Origin: JBDIBB01 sp039812685
Lineage (GTDB): Bacteria > Acidobacteriota > Vicinamibacteria > Vicinamibacterales > JAFNAJ01
Assembly (NCBI GenBank): GCA_039812685.1
Contig: JBDIBB010000183.1
Span: 1-7,013, forward strand
Reading direction: 5' to 3'
DNA: 7,013 nt
The notes beneath the pieces were generated by a model. That model had not been told where the DNA came from. It searched no databases and saw only the letters and a list, made by a program, of their open reading frames with translations. A program made the position numbers and the translations under genes. Position 1 is the first letter of the stretch. Each line of letters opens with the position of its first letter. Below are positions 1 through 7,013 of this stretch, in pieces.

Positions 1-62
1 TTTGACGGAGGAGCAACGCCGCCAGCCGGGATGCCCCGCCCGTCGAATGCCGCGCCACTTTC

Positions 63-88
63 GCCACGGGCTGCTAGCCGTCCGTGGC
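63..88 (-). terminator. Possible hairpin downstream of the homocysteine methyltransferase gene
   Basis: A perfect 7-bp inverted repeat, GCCACGG (63-69) and CCGTGGC (82-88), surrounds a 12-nt loop. It starts 18 nt past the methyltransferase stop codon, where an operon terminator could sit. No T-run follows in the minus-strand direction, so it is not a canonical intrinsic terminator. It could be an RNA 3'-end stabiliser or a chance GC-rich repeat. The rest of 1-106 shows no convincing gene on either strand. Confidence 0.25.
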
Positions 89-106
89 AGGTCCGCCACG
101 CCGTGC

Positions 107-1012
107 TCACCCGGCCGGCGTGGCGGCGTCCACCGCGGCGCGCAGCGCCCGCACGTGCGCGGGCGTGGTGCCGCAGCAGCCGCCCAGCAGGCGTACCCCG
201 TGCGCCAGCAGTTCGGGCACCGCCGCAGCGAAGGCCTCCGGCGTCTCGGGATAGCGGAGGCCGTCGCCTTCCGCGATGGGCAGGCCCGCGTTGGACTGAA
301 TCGCGATCGGCCGCGTCGCGATGCGTGAACACTCGCGCGCGATCGCCACCATGGCGTCCATCCCGTTGCCGCAGTTCGACCCGATCATCGTCGCACCCCT
401 CGTCTCGAGGGTGCGCACGGCGTCGACGATCGAGTTGCCCATGACGGTGAAGAAGCCGCGCCGCGTCCGCTCGAAGGTCATCGTCGCGATCACCGGCAGG
501 TCGGGGGCGGCCTCGCGCGCGGCGTCGACGGCGAGGCACGCCTCGGCGAGATCGGTCATCGTCTCGACGCAGAACAGGTCGGCGCCCGAGGTGGCCAGGG
601 CGCGCGCCTGCCTCAGGAACCCTTCCCGCACCAGCCCCGGATCCGCATCCCCGTACGGCTGCAGGACGAGCCCGCACGGGCCGATCGAGCCCGACACCAG
701 GGCGCGCCCGCCGGCAGCGCGGATCGCCGCCCGCACCGCGGCGCGGGTGAGCCGTTCGAGGTCGGCCTCCAGGTCACTGTCGGCCAGCCGGGCCGGCGAC
801 CCGCCGAAGGTGTTGGTGGTGAGCAGGTCGGCGCCCGCCTCGCGGTACAGGCGTCCGACCTCCTCGACGATGTGAGGATGCGTGAGGTTGAAGCGCTCCG
901 GCGGCTCGCCGGCGGGCAGGCCGCGCGCCATCAGCATCGTGCCGATGGCGCCGTCGCCCACCAGGGCCTCGCCGGCGGCCAGCCGTTCCAGCAGTGTGCG
1001 AGCCCGGTTCAT
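107..1012 (-). CDS. Homocysteine S-methyltransferase family protein (zinc-dependent, stand-alone domain)
   Basis: This protein of 301 residues (counted from the ATG) is a single homocysteine-binding TIM barrel of the Pfam S-methyl_trans type. The family activates the thiol of homocysteine with zinc and transfers a methyl group to it, making methionine in the cytoplasm. Visible signatures are GDGAIGT near residue 20, TNTFGG near 66, and the three zinc-ligand cysteines: one in GSNCG (residue 214) and a pair in GGCCGTTP (279 and 280). All appear intact. The folate, cobalamin and reactivation domains of full-length MetH are absent, so the methyl donor cannot be read from the sequence: S-methylmethionine, betaine or a separate corrinoid/folate protein are all possible. 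The ATG at 1012 was chosen because family members usually begin about 20 residues before the GDGA motif. An in-frame GTG at 1039 would add nine unconserved residues. Neither start has a clear Shine-Dalgarno sequence. The gene follows sdhB by 46 nt (19 nt from the GTG) and is probably co-transcribed with it. Confidence 0.9.
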   Translation of the reverse strand: MNRARTLLERLAAGEALVGDGAIGTMLMARGLPAGEPPERFNLTHPHIVEEVGRLYREAGADLLTTNTFGGSPARLADSDLEADLERLTRAAVRAAIRAAGGRALVSGSIGPCGLVLQPYGDADPGLVREGFLRQARALATSGADLFCVETMTDLAEACLAVDAAREAAPDLPVIATMTFERTRRGFFTVMGNSIVDAVRTLETRGATMIGSNCGNGMDAMVAIARECSRIATRPIAIQSNAGLPIAEGDGLRYPETPEAFAAAVPELLAHGVRLLGGCCGTTPAHVRALRAAVDAATPAG

Positions 1013-1058
1013 GAGGACCGGCGTCGCGGCCGTGAGCACCCGGGCCGGACGGAGGCGG

Positions 1059-1829
1059 TCAGACGCCGCCGGCGGTGCGCTCGGGCCGTGCGACGAACGT
1101 CGCCTGCACGAATTGCCGGTTCATGCGGGCGATGCCCTCGATGCGGATGCCCTTCGGGCACACGGCCTCGCACTCGCCCTCGTTCGAGCAGCTGCCGAAG
1201 CCCTCGGCGTCCATCTGTTCCACCATCCGCACCGCACGCTGGCTGAGCTCCACCTGACCCTGCGGCAGCAGGTGCAGGTGAGACAGCTTGGCGGAGGTGA
1301 AGAGGACCGCCGATGCGTTCTTGCAGGCGGCCACGCAGGCGCCGCAGCCGATGCACGCCGCGTACTCGAAAGCCTCTTCCGCGTCGACCTTCGGCACCGG
1401 GATCGCGTTGGCGTCAGGCGCCGCGCCGACGTTCACCGAGGTGTAGCCGCCGGCCTGGATGATGCGGTCCAGGGCCGAGCGATCGACGACCAGATCCTTG
1501 ATGACGGGAAACGCCCGGGCGCGCCATGGCTCGATGACGATCGTGTCGCCGTCCTTGAAGCGCCGCATGTGGAGCTGGCAGACGGTGGCGCCGCGATCCG
1601 GGCCGTGCGGGATGCCGTTGACCATGCAGCCGCACGTGCCGCAGATGCCTTCCCGGCAGTCGGAATCGAAGGCGATCGGGTCCTCGCCCTTCTTGATGAG
1701 GTCTTCATTGACGACGTCGAGCATCTCCAGGAACGACATGTCCGGGTCGATGTCCCGGGCCGTGTAGTCCACGAGGCGGCCCGTGGCGTCGGGTCCGGCC
1801 TGCCGCCAGACCTGCAGGTTGAGCTTCAT
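1059..1829 (-). CDS. sdhB: Succinate dehydrogenase iron-sulfur subunit
   Basis: This 256-residue subunit carries electrons from the flavoprotein to the membrane cytochrome through three Fe-S clusters on the cytoplasmic face. The N-terminal ferredoxin-like domain has the [2Fe-2S] ligands C58, C63, C66 and C84 in a CREGICGTC context. The C-terminal domain has C159, C162 and C165 (CIGCGAC), which with C224 should bind [4Fe-4S], while C169, C214 and C220 should bind [3Fe-4S]. Assignments are by alignment from memory to E. coli SdhB. The CIGCGACVAACKN stretch, with Lys rather than Pro after C169, is typical of type B enzymes. C68 is an extra cysteine close to the first cluster. The ATG is well supported by AGGAAGGA at 1838-1845, eight bases upstream. 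The gene lies 37 nt after sdhA, and its length is normal for the family. It could in principle act as fumarate reductase, but the sucCD neighbourhood favours succinate oxidation. Confidence 0.97.
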   Translation of the reverse strand: MKLNLQVWRQAGPDATGRLVDYTARDIDPDMSFLEMLDVVNEDLIKKGEDPIAFDSDCREGICGTCGCMVNGIPHGPDRGATVCQLHMRRFKDGDTIVIEPWRARAFPVIKDLVVDRSALDRIIQAGGYTSVNVGAAPDANAIPVPKVDAEEAFEYAACIGCGACVAACKNASAVLFTSAKLSHLHLLPQGQVELSQRAVRMVEQMDAEGFGSCSNEGECEAVCPKGIRIEGIARMNRQFVQATFVARPERTAGGV

Positions 1830-1866
1830 CGTCGATATCCTTCCTCGCGGGAGCGCGGACGCGGGT

Positions 1867-3780
<1,914 letters not shown>

Positions 3781-3785
3781 GATGG

Positions 3786-3791
3786 CCCCTT
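3786..3791 (-). promoter_or_regulatory. sdhA ribosome binding site overlapping the sdhC stop codon
   Basis: On the minus strand the sequence AAGGGG lies five bases before the sdhA ATG, and its first two bases are the last two of the sdhC TAA stop. Ribosomes ending sdhC would therefore terminate on the sdhA initiation site. This supports coupled translation of the membrane anchor and the flavoprotein. Confidence 0.6.
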
Positions 3792-4461
3792 ACTTGGTGA
3801 AGTAGATCCAGATGGGCGGCAGCGCGAAGCCCGCGCCGATGAGCACCGCGAACAGGTAGCCGAAGCCCAGGATGAGCCGGTTGTAGCGCGGATGGTTCCA
3901 GCCCAGCGACTGGAACGCGCTCGACACGCCGTGCCGCAGGTGCAGGAACACGAGCGCCATCACCACCGTGTAACCGACCACGTAGGCGGGCTGCCTGAAG
4001 ACCTCGACCACCAGCGTGTAGAGATCGCGCATGGTCTGGCCGTCGTGCGTCGTCTCGTACCACGGCCCGTACTTGAAGGTCACCAGGTGCAGGACCGTGA
4101 ACACGAAGATCACCACGCCGGTGTAGATCATCGTGGACGAGGCCACCGTCTTCCGGCTGGTGTGCCCGGCCCACGCCTTCTTCGTGTAGCCCACCGGCCT
4201 GGCGCCGCGGTTCTTCGCCCAGTTGGTGACCGCGTTGAAGACGTGCACGACGAAGAGCAGGACGAGCCCGGCTTCGGCGACGTAGATCAACGGGTTGCTG
4301 ATCAGCTTGTGGCTGTAGCCGTTGTAGACGTCTGGCCCCACGAAGAGCAGCAGGTTGGCGGCCATGTGCACGATGAGGAACAGGAACATCGCGAGGCCGG
4401 TGATCGCGATCAGGATCTTCGTCCCGATCGTCGAGAACGGAAAACTCACGCGACTGCGCAT
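3790..4461 (-). CDS. sdhC: Succinate dehydrogenase cytochrome b558 subunit (di-heme membrane anchor)
   Basis: This 223-residue integral membrane protein anchors SdhAB, binds two hemes b and reduces the quinone, probably menaquinone in this enzyme class. Five hydrophobic helices are visible at about residues 13-41, 57-79, 107-130, 157-180 and 193-218. That is the single-subunit type B anchor (cytochrome b558 family, as in Bacillus SdhC and Wolinella FrdC), and there is no sdhD. Candidate axial heme ligands are H32 in helix I, H73 in helix II, H125 in helix III, and H174 or H177 in helix IV (HLRHG). The ATG at 4461 was chosen over longer in-frame readings because the family begins just before helix I, and because GGAGT (4467-4471) lies five bases upstream. 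It is the first gene of the sdhCAB unit and nine bases precede sdhA. The assignment rests on topology, histidine pattern and operon context, since this subunit is poorly conserved in sequence. Confidence 0.95.
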   Translation of the reverse strand: MRSRVSFPFSTIGTKILIAITGLAMFLFLIVHMAANLLLFVGPDVYNGYSHKLISNPLIYVAEAGLVLLFVVHVFNAVTNWAKNRGARPVGYTKKAWAGHTSRKTVASSTMIYTGVVIFVFTVLHLVTFKYGPWYETTHDGQTMRDLYTLVVEVFRQPAYVVGYTVVMALVFLHLRHGVSSAFQSLGWNHPRYNRLILGFGYLFAVLIGAGFALPPIWIYFTK

Positions 4462-4470
4462 AGAGGACTC

Positions 4471-4502
4471 CGGGCGGGCCGGCCCGTCACCTGGGCCGCC
4501 CG
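4471..4502 (-). promoter_or_regulatory. GC-rich hairpin in the sdhC leader, next to the ribosome binding site
   Basis: CGGGCGG (4471-4477) pairs perfectly with CCGCCCG (4496-4502), and two further pairs are possible inside after one mismatch. The loop contains its own 12-base palindrome at 4475-4486. In the sdh mRNA the 3' side of this stem ends on the first base of the GGAGT Shine-Dalgarno sequence, so folding could affect ribosome access. The region is very GC-rich, so chance pairing is a real alternative. Confidence 0.3.
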
Positions 4503-4580
4503 CGGTACGCCGGGGAACACCAACGATGAGCGGACGCCGCGCGCGGCCAGGAGATCGGCCACGTCGCGGCGGGTGCGCCG

Positions 4581-4609
4581 ATTGTATGACCCGGCATCGC
4601 GGCACGCAA
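4581..4609 (-). promoter_or_regulatory. Candidate sigma-70 promoter for sdhCAB
   Basis: On the minus strand, TACAAT (4581-4586, five of six consensus bases) is preceded at a 17-bp spacing by TTGCGT (4604-4609, three of six). Transcription would start near 4574, giving a leader of roughly 113 nt to sdhC. The -10 box is a conspicuous AT-rich island in GC-rich surroundings. The weak -35 box directly adjoins the 4615-4636 palindrome, so an activator or repressor may act here. Confidence 0.5.
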
Positions 4610-4614
4610 GGAAG

Positions 4615-4636
4615 CACGGCCGTCGCGACGACCGTG
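4615..4636. promoter_or_regulatory. 22-bp near-perfect palindrome, candidate operator
   Basis: The left arm CACGGCCGTCG (4615-4625) and the right arm (4626-4636) are reverse complements at 10 of 11 positions, with no spacer. The only mismatch is the pair 4620/4631. The site begins five bases upstream of the candidate sdh -35 box and ends 64 bases upstream of the candidate suc -35 box, a sensible place for a dimeric regulator. No specific regulator family can be named from the motif. Confidence 0.35.
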
Positions 4637-4700
4637 ATCCCGCCCGCCGCCGCGCGAGACGGAATCGGCCTCCGGCGTGCACACCGGCATGGAACCGTTC

Positions 4701-4730
4701 TTGACTGGCCCGGAGGGCCGCGGCTACCAT
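4701..4730 (+). promoter_or_regulatory. Candidate sigma-70 promoter for sucCD
   Basis: TTGACT (4701-4706, five of six -35 consensus bases) and TACCAT (4725-4730, four of six -10 bases) are 18 bp apart. The start would be near 4737, leaving a leader of about 104 nt to sucC. The spacer holds a short palindrome, GGCCC-gga-GGGCC (4707-4719), which might be an operator half-hidden in the promoter or merely GC-rich chance. Confidence 0.5.
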
Positions 4731-4756
4731 CGCCACCGGTACCGACGGCGTTCACA

Positions 4757-4772
4757 GGCATCGGGCGATGCC
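4757..4772 (+). promoter_or_regulatory. Perfect hairpin in the sucC leader
   Basis: GGCATCG (4757-4763) and CGATGCC (4766-4772) are exact reverse complements separated by two bases. In RNA this gives a six-pair stem with a four-base loop. An outer CGGCG/CGCCG pair (4746-4750 with 4777-4781) could extend it across an internal loop. It lies about 70 nt before the sucC start and about 20 nt past the predicted transcription start. It has no T-run and is not a terminator. It could be an mRNA stabiliser or an operator in DNA form. Confidence 0.3.
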
Positions 4773-4840
4773 ACGTCGCCGGATCGTGTGCCTGCAGTTC
4801 CGCGCCGTCAGCCGGCGCCTTCCCTGGACGGACATCCACC

Positions 4841-6001
4841 GTGAAAATCCACGAATTCCAGGCCAAGCAGATACTTGCCCGGCATGGCGTCGCCGTGCCC
4901 CGCGGCGAGGTCGCCACCACGCCCGCCGAAGCCGGCGCGATCGCCCGGCGGCTGGGCGGCGAGGTATCGGTCGTCAAGGCGCAGATTCACGCCGGCGGCC
5001 GCGGCAAGGGCGGCGGCGTGAAGGTGGCCAGGGGCGCCGACCAGGCCGAACAGCTGGCAGGCCAGATCCTCGGGATGACGCTGGTCACGCACCAGACCGG
5101 GCCCGAGGGCCGCCTCGTCCAGCGCGTGCTCGTCGAGGAAGGGCTCCAGATGACGCGCGAGCTCTACCTCGGCATCGTCATCGACCGCGGTGCCGGCTGC
5201 CCCGTGATGATGGCCAGCTCCGAGGGCGGCATGGAGATCGAGACGGTGGCCGCCGAGACGCCGCACCTGATCAGGAAGGCGTTCATCGACCCGGCCGTCG
5301 GCCTCCAGGCCTTCCAGGCACGGCAGCTCGCCTTCGGGATCGGCCTGGACGCCGCCTGCGTCCCGAAGGCCGTCAAGCTCATGCTCGCCATCTACGACGC
5401 GTTCCTGAAGACCGACGCGTCGCTGATCGAGATCAACCCGCTGGTGACCACCGCCGGCGGCGACGTGCTCGCCCTCGACGCGAAGATGAGCTTCGACGAC
5501 AACGCGCTCTATCGTCATCCCGAGCTGCGCGAGCTGCGCGATCTCTCCGAGGAGGATCCGCTCGAGATCGAGGCGTCACGCTTCTCGCTGAACTACATCA
5601 AGCTCGACGGCACGATCGGGTGCATGGTCAACGGCGCCGGGCTGGCGATGGCCACCATGGACATCATCAAGCTGGCGGGCGGCGAGCCGGCCAACTTCCT
5701 CGACGTGGGCGGTGGCGCCAATGCCGAGCAGATCCGCAACGCCTTCAAGATCCTGATGAGCGACCGCAGCGTGAAGGCGGTGCTCATCAACATCTTCGGC
5801 GGCATCCTGCGGTGCGACATCCTCGCCGAAGGCGTCATCAGCGCCGTGAAGGAACTGCGGGTCGACGTGCCCATCGTGGTCAGGATGGAGGGCACCAACG
5901 TCGAGAAGGGCAAGCAGATGCTCGTCGAGAGCGGCCTGAAGTTCGCCACCGCCGACACGATGGGCGAGGCGGCGCGGAAGGCCGTCGACCTGGCGCGGTA
6001 G
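4841..6001 (+). CDS. sucC: Succinyl-CoA synthetase (ADP- or GDP-forming) beta subunit
   Basis: This 386-residue ATP-grasp subunit, close to the 388 of E. coli SucC, joins SucD to turn succinyl-CoA, phosphate and nucleoside diphosphate into succinate, CoA and triphosphate in the cytoplasm. The N-terminal ATP-grasp domain shows K46 and the glycine-rich KAQIHAGGRGKGGG segment (46-59), E99, and the magnesium ligands N199 (IEINP) and D213 (ALDAK). Numbering matches E. coli by memory. The C-terminal ligase domain has N264 in GCMVNGAGLAM and GGILRCD (320-326), which faces the phosphohistidine of the partner. The start is GTG: it gives the family N-terminus (KIHEFQAKQIL), and residues read upstream in the same frame look non-coding. 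The Shine-Dalgarno sequence is weak (GGACGGA, 4826-4832), so translation may be modest. The gene is first in a two-gene unit with sucD. Nucleotide specificity cannot be decided by eye. Confidence 0.98.
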   Translation: MKIHEFQAKQILARHGVAVPRGEVATTPAEAGAIARRLGGEVSVVKAQIHAGGRGKGGGVKVARGADQAEQLAGQILGMTLVTHQTGPEGRLVQRVLVEEGLQMTRELYLGIVIDRGAGCPVMMASSEGGMEIETVAAETPHLIRKAFIDPAVGLQAFQARQLAFGIGLDAACVPKAVKLMLAIYDAFLKTDASLIEINPLVTTAGGDVLALDAKMSFDDNALYRHPELRELRDLSEEDPLEIEASRFSLNYIKLDGTIGCMVNGAGLAMATMDIIKLAGGEPANFLDVGGGANAEQIRNAFKILMSDRSVKAVLINIFGGILRCDILAEGVISAVKELRVDVPIVVRMEGTNVEKGKQMLVESGLKFATADTMGEAARKAVDLAR

Positions 6002-6052
6002 CCCCAGGCCTCAAGCCCCAGGCCCCAAGCCCCAAGCCCCAAGCCCCAAGCC
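6002..6052 (+). repeat. CCCCAAG heptanucleotide tandem repeat in the sucC-sucD gap
   Basis: Seven 7-bp units run without a break from 6002: CCCCAGG, CCTCAAG, CCCCAGG, then four exact CCCCAAG copies to 6050, plus a partial CC. It begins one base after the sucC stop codon and fills most of the 66-bp gap. Five consecutive C4 tracts (6016-6047) are spaced by exactly three bases, so the minus strand has a textbook G4 quadruplex motif. The unit is not a multiple of three and the repeat is untranslated. Tandem heptamers of similar size are known in cyanobacteria as STRR elements; relationship to them is not implied. Copy-number change would move sucD relative to sucC but not its ribosome binding site. 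Confidence 0.95.
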
Positions 6053-6067
6053 AGACAGGATCCACCA

Positions 6068-6940
6068 ATGGCCGTCCTCATCGATCAGCACACGCGACTC
6101 ATCGTCCAGGGCCTGACTGGCCGCGAAGGAACCTTCCACGCCAGGCAGTGCGCGGCCTACGGCACCAACGTCGTCGGCGGCGTCACGCCCGGCAAGGGCG
6201 GCACCACCCACGAGGGGTGGCCGGTGTTCGACACCGTGGCCGACGCCGTGGAGCAGACCGGCGCCAACGCCACGCTCATCTTCGTGCCGCCGGCGTTTGC
6301 GGCCGATGCCGTGATGGAGGCCGCCGACGCGGGGATTGAACTCGCGGTCTGCATCACCGAGGGCATCCCGACGATCGACATGATGAAGGCCTTCCAGTTC
6401 CTCGAGGGCCGGAAGATGCGGCTGGTCGGGCCCAACTGCCCGGGCATCATCTCGGCCGGGCTCGCCAAGGCCGGCATCATCCCCGGCCACATCTGCCAGC
6501 GCGGCCGCGTCGGCATCGTCTCCAAGAGCGGCACGCTCACCTACGAGGCGATCCACCAGCTCACCAAGCTGGGCCTGGGGCAGACCACCTGCATCGGCAT
6601 CGGCGGCGACCCGCTGATCGGCACCTACTTCATCGACGCGCTCGAACTCTTCGCCGGCGATGCGGAGACCGAGGCGGTGGTGATGATTGGCGAGATCGGC
6701 GGCAACGCCGAGCAGGACGCCGCGGCGTGGATCAAGGCGCACTTCACGAAGCCGGTCGTCGGCTTCATCGCGGGACAGACGGCCCCGCCCGGGCGCCGGA
6801 TGGGCCATGCCGGCGCGATCATCTCCGGCGGCCAGGGGACGGCCGCCGAGAAGATGGCCGCCCTGTCGGCGGCAGGCGTCCACGTGGTGAAGAGCCCGGC
6901 CGACATGGGCGCGGCCATGAAGGAAGCGCTGCGCGCCTAG
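6068..6940 (+). CDS. sucD: Succinyl-CoA synthetase alpha subunit
   Basis: This 290-residue subunit (289 in E. coli) binds CoA and carries the phosphohistidine intermediate of succinyl-CoA synthetase. The N-terminal CoA-binding Rossmann domain has LIVQGLTGREGTFH (11-24) and VTPGKGG (39-45). The central segment GPNCPGII (121-128) and the phosphate-loop region VSKSGTLTYE (151-160) follow. The active-site histidine is H247 in GRRMGHAGAI, with E209 (IGEIGG) placed to stabilise it as in E. coli E208. The ATG start has AGGA (6057-6060) seven bases upstream, after the heptamer repeat. The gene is 66 nt downstream of sucC on the same strand and no promoter is visible between them, so co-transcription is likely. 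The gap is unusual for two subunits needed in equal amounts, which are nearly adjacent in E. coli. No residue appears missing. Confidence 0.98.
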   Translation: MAVLIDQHTRLIVQGLTGREGTFHARQCAAYGTNVVGGVTPGKGGTTHEGWPVFDTVADAVEQTGANATLIFVPPAFAADAVMEAADAGIELAVCITEGIPTIDMMKAFQFLEGRKMRLVGPNCPGIISAGLAKAGIIPGHICQRGRVGIVSKSGTLTYEAIHQLTKLGLGQTTCIGIGGDPLIGTYFIDALELFAGDAETEAVVMIGEIGGNAEQDAAAWIKAHFTKPVVGFIAGQTAPPGRRMGHAGAIISGGQGTAAEKMAALSAAGVHVVKSPADMGAAMKEALRA

Positions 6941-6941
6941 A

Positions 6942-6983
6942 CACCTTCTAAGCGTTTGTTCGTAAGAAGTGAAGCAAGTTTTT
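6942..6983 (+). terminator. Possible imperfect terminator after sucD
   Basis: CTTCT (6945-6949) pairs with AGAAG (6965-6969). Interrupted inner pairs close a TTTGTT loop, and a bulged C permits two outer pairs. A run of five T's follows at 6979-6983, about nine bases past the stem rather than directly after it, so it is a weak candidate for an intrinsic terminator. The segment is strikingly AT-rich against both flanks. Confidence 0.3.
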
Positions 6984-7013
6984 CAGGCGGCGGCAAGGGC
7001 GGCCTCCTCGTGG
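6983..7013 (-). CDS. Possible 3' end of a convergent gene, cut by the window edge
   Basis: Read on the minus strand from the right edge, codons 7012-6986 spell HEEAALAAA and end in TGA at 6985-6983. Eight of the nine codons end in G or C, like the genes here, and composition changes to AT-rich exactly at this stop. This would fit a gene converging on sucD with a shared termination region. Only nine codons are visible, so no product can be named and chance is a serious alternative. Confidence 0.2.
   Translation of the reverse strand, partial: HEEAALAAA

Larger units (their letters stand above)
4462..4840. other. Divergent control region between sdhCAB and sucCD
   Basis: These 379 bases hold no gene I can support; open frames crossing them read as GC-rich noise or as upstream extensions of sdhC and sucC. 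They contain an outward promoter for each side, with -10 boxes about 140 bp apart, a 22-bp near-palindrome at 4615-4636, and a hairpin in each mRNA leader (4471-4502 on the sdh side, 4757-4772 on the suc side). Each predicted leader is a little over 100 nt, long enough for post-transcriptional control. I recognise no known riboswitch. Confidence 0.7.

Noticed and set aside
1013..1039. GTG at 1039 as the methyltransferase start
   Set aside because: It would add nine residues without family similarity or a ribosome site; kept only as an alternative because the ATG also lacks a clear Shine-Dalgarno sequence.
4355..4840. Upstream extension of sucC to 4355
   Set aside because: The family N-terminus begins at the GTG at 4841; upstream residues look non-coding and overlap sdhC on the other strand.
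4462..4977. N-terminal extension of sdhC up to position 4977
   Set aside because: The extra residues are Pro/Arg-rich, unlike the family, overlap the start of sucC and the promoters, and the ATG at 4461 has its own Shine-Dalgarno sequence.
6002..6052. CRISPR array
   Set aside because: The repeats are seven bases in direct tandem with no spacers.
4768..6339. Plus-strand open frame (523 codons) overlapping sucC and sucD in another frame
   Set aside because: It is an Arg-rich, out-of-frame reading of two strongly identified genes and includes the heptamer repeat.
6011..6883. Minus-strand open frame (290 codons) opposite sucD
   Set aside because: It is the exact shadow of sucD, Asp/Gly/Ala-rich with no domain, and runs into the tandem repeat.

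Overview
This window is a stretch of ordinary bacterial chromosome carrying two consecutive steps of the TCA cycle on divergent transcription units. It is strongly G+C-rich, roughly two thirds by eye, with mostly G or C at third codon positions. The succinate dehydrogenase is the 'type B' kind: one five-helix di-heme cytochrome b subunit (SdhC), no SdhD, gene order C-A-B. The flavoprotein begins with a long N-terminal extension of the type I associate with Bacteroidota, Acidobacteriota and similar phyla. With the base composition, this suggests a high-GC, menaquinone-using bacterium, perhaps an acidobacterium of the Vicinamibacteria type. That assignment is inference from memory, and no 16S or other marker gene is present.

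Layout. Positions 1-106 hold no supportable gene, only a small hairpin downstream of the leftmost gene. On the minus strand, reading right to left, a compact operon runs sdhC (4461-3790), sdhA (3780-1867), sdhB (1829-1059) and a stand-alone zinc-dependent homocysteine S-methyltransferase domain protein (1012-107). On the plus strand lie sucC (4841-6001) and sucD (6068-6940), the two subunits of succinyl-CoA synthetase. Between the two units is a 379-bp divergent control region (4462-4840). It contains one plausible sigma-70-type promoter for each direction, a 22-bp near-perfect palindrome next to the sdh promoter, and hairpin-forming sequences in both 5' leaders. The last 73 bases are an AT-rich segment with an imperfect hairpin and a T-run. 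They may also hold the 3' end of a convergent gene running in from the right.

The genes fit together. SucCD converts succinyl-CoA to succinate with ATP or GTP formation, and SdhCAB oxidises that succinate to fumarate and passes electrons to the quinone pool. The adjoining divergent promoters would let one regulator set both steps. The methyltransferase is not part of this pathway; its place at the end of the sdh unit is the main gene-content oddity.

I found no new multi-gene system. The most distinctive non-coding feature is a seven-base tandem repeat (CCCCAAG-type, about seven copies) that fills most of the 66-bp gap between sucC and sucD and gives a perfect four-G-tract quadruplex motif on the minus strand.
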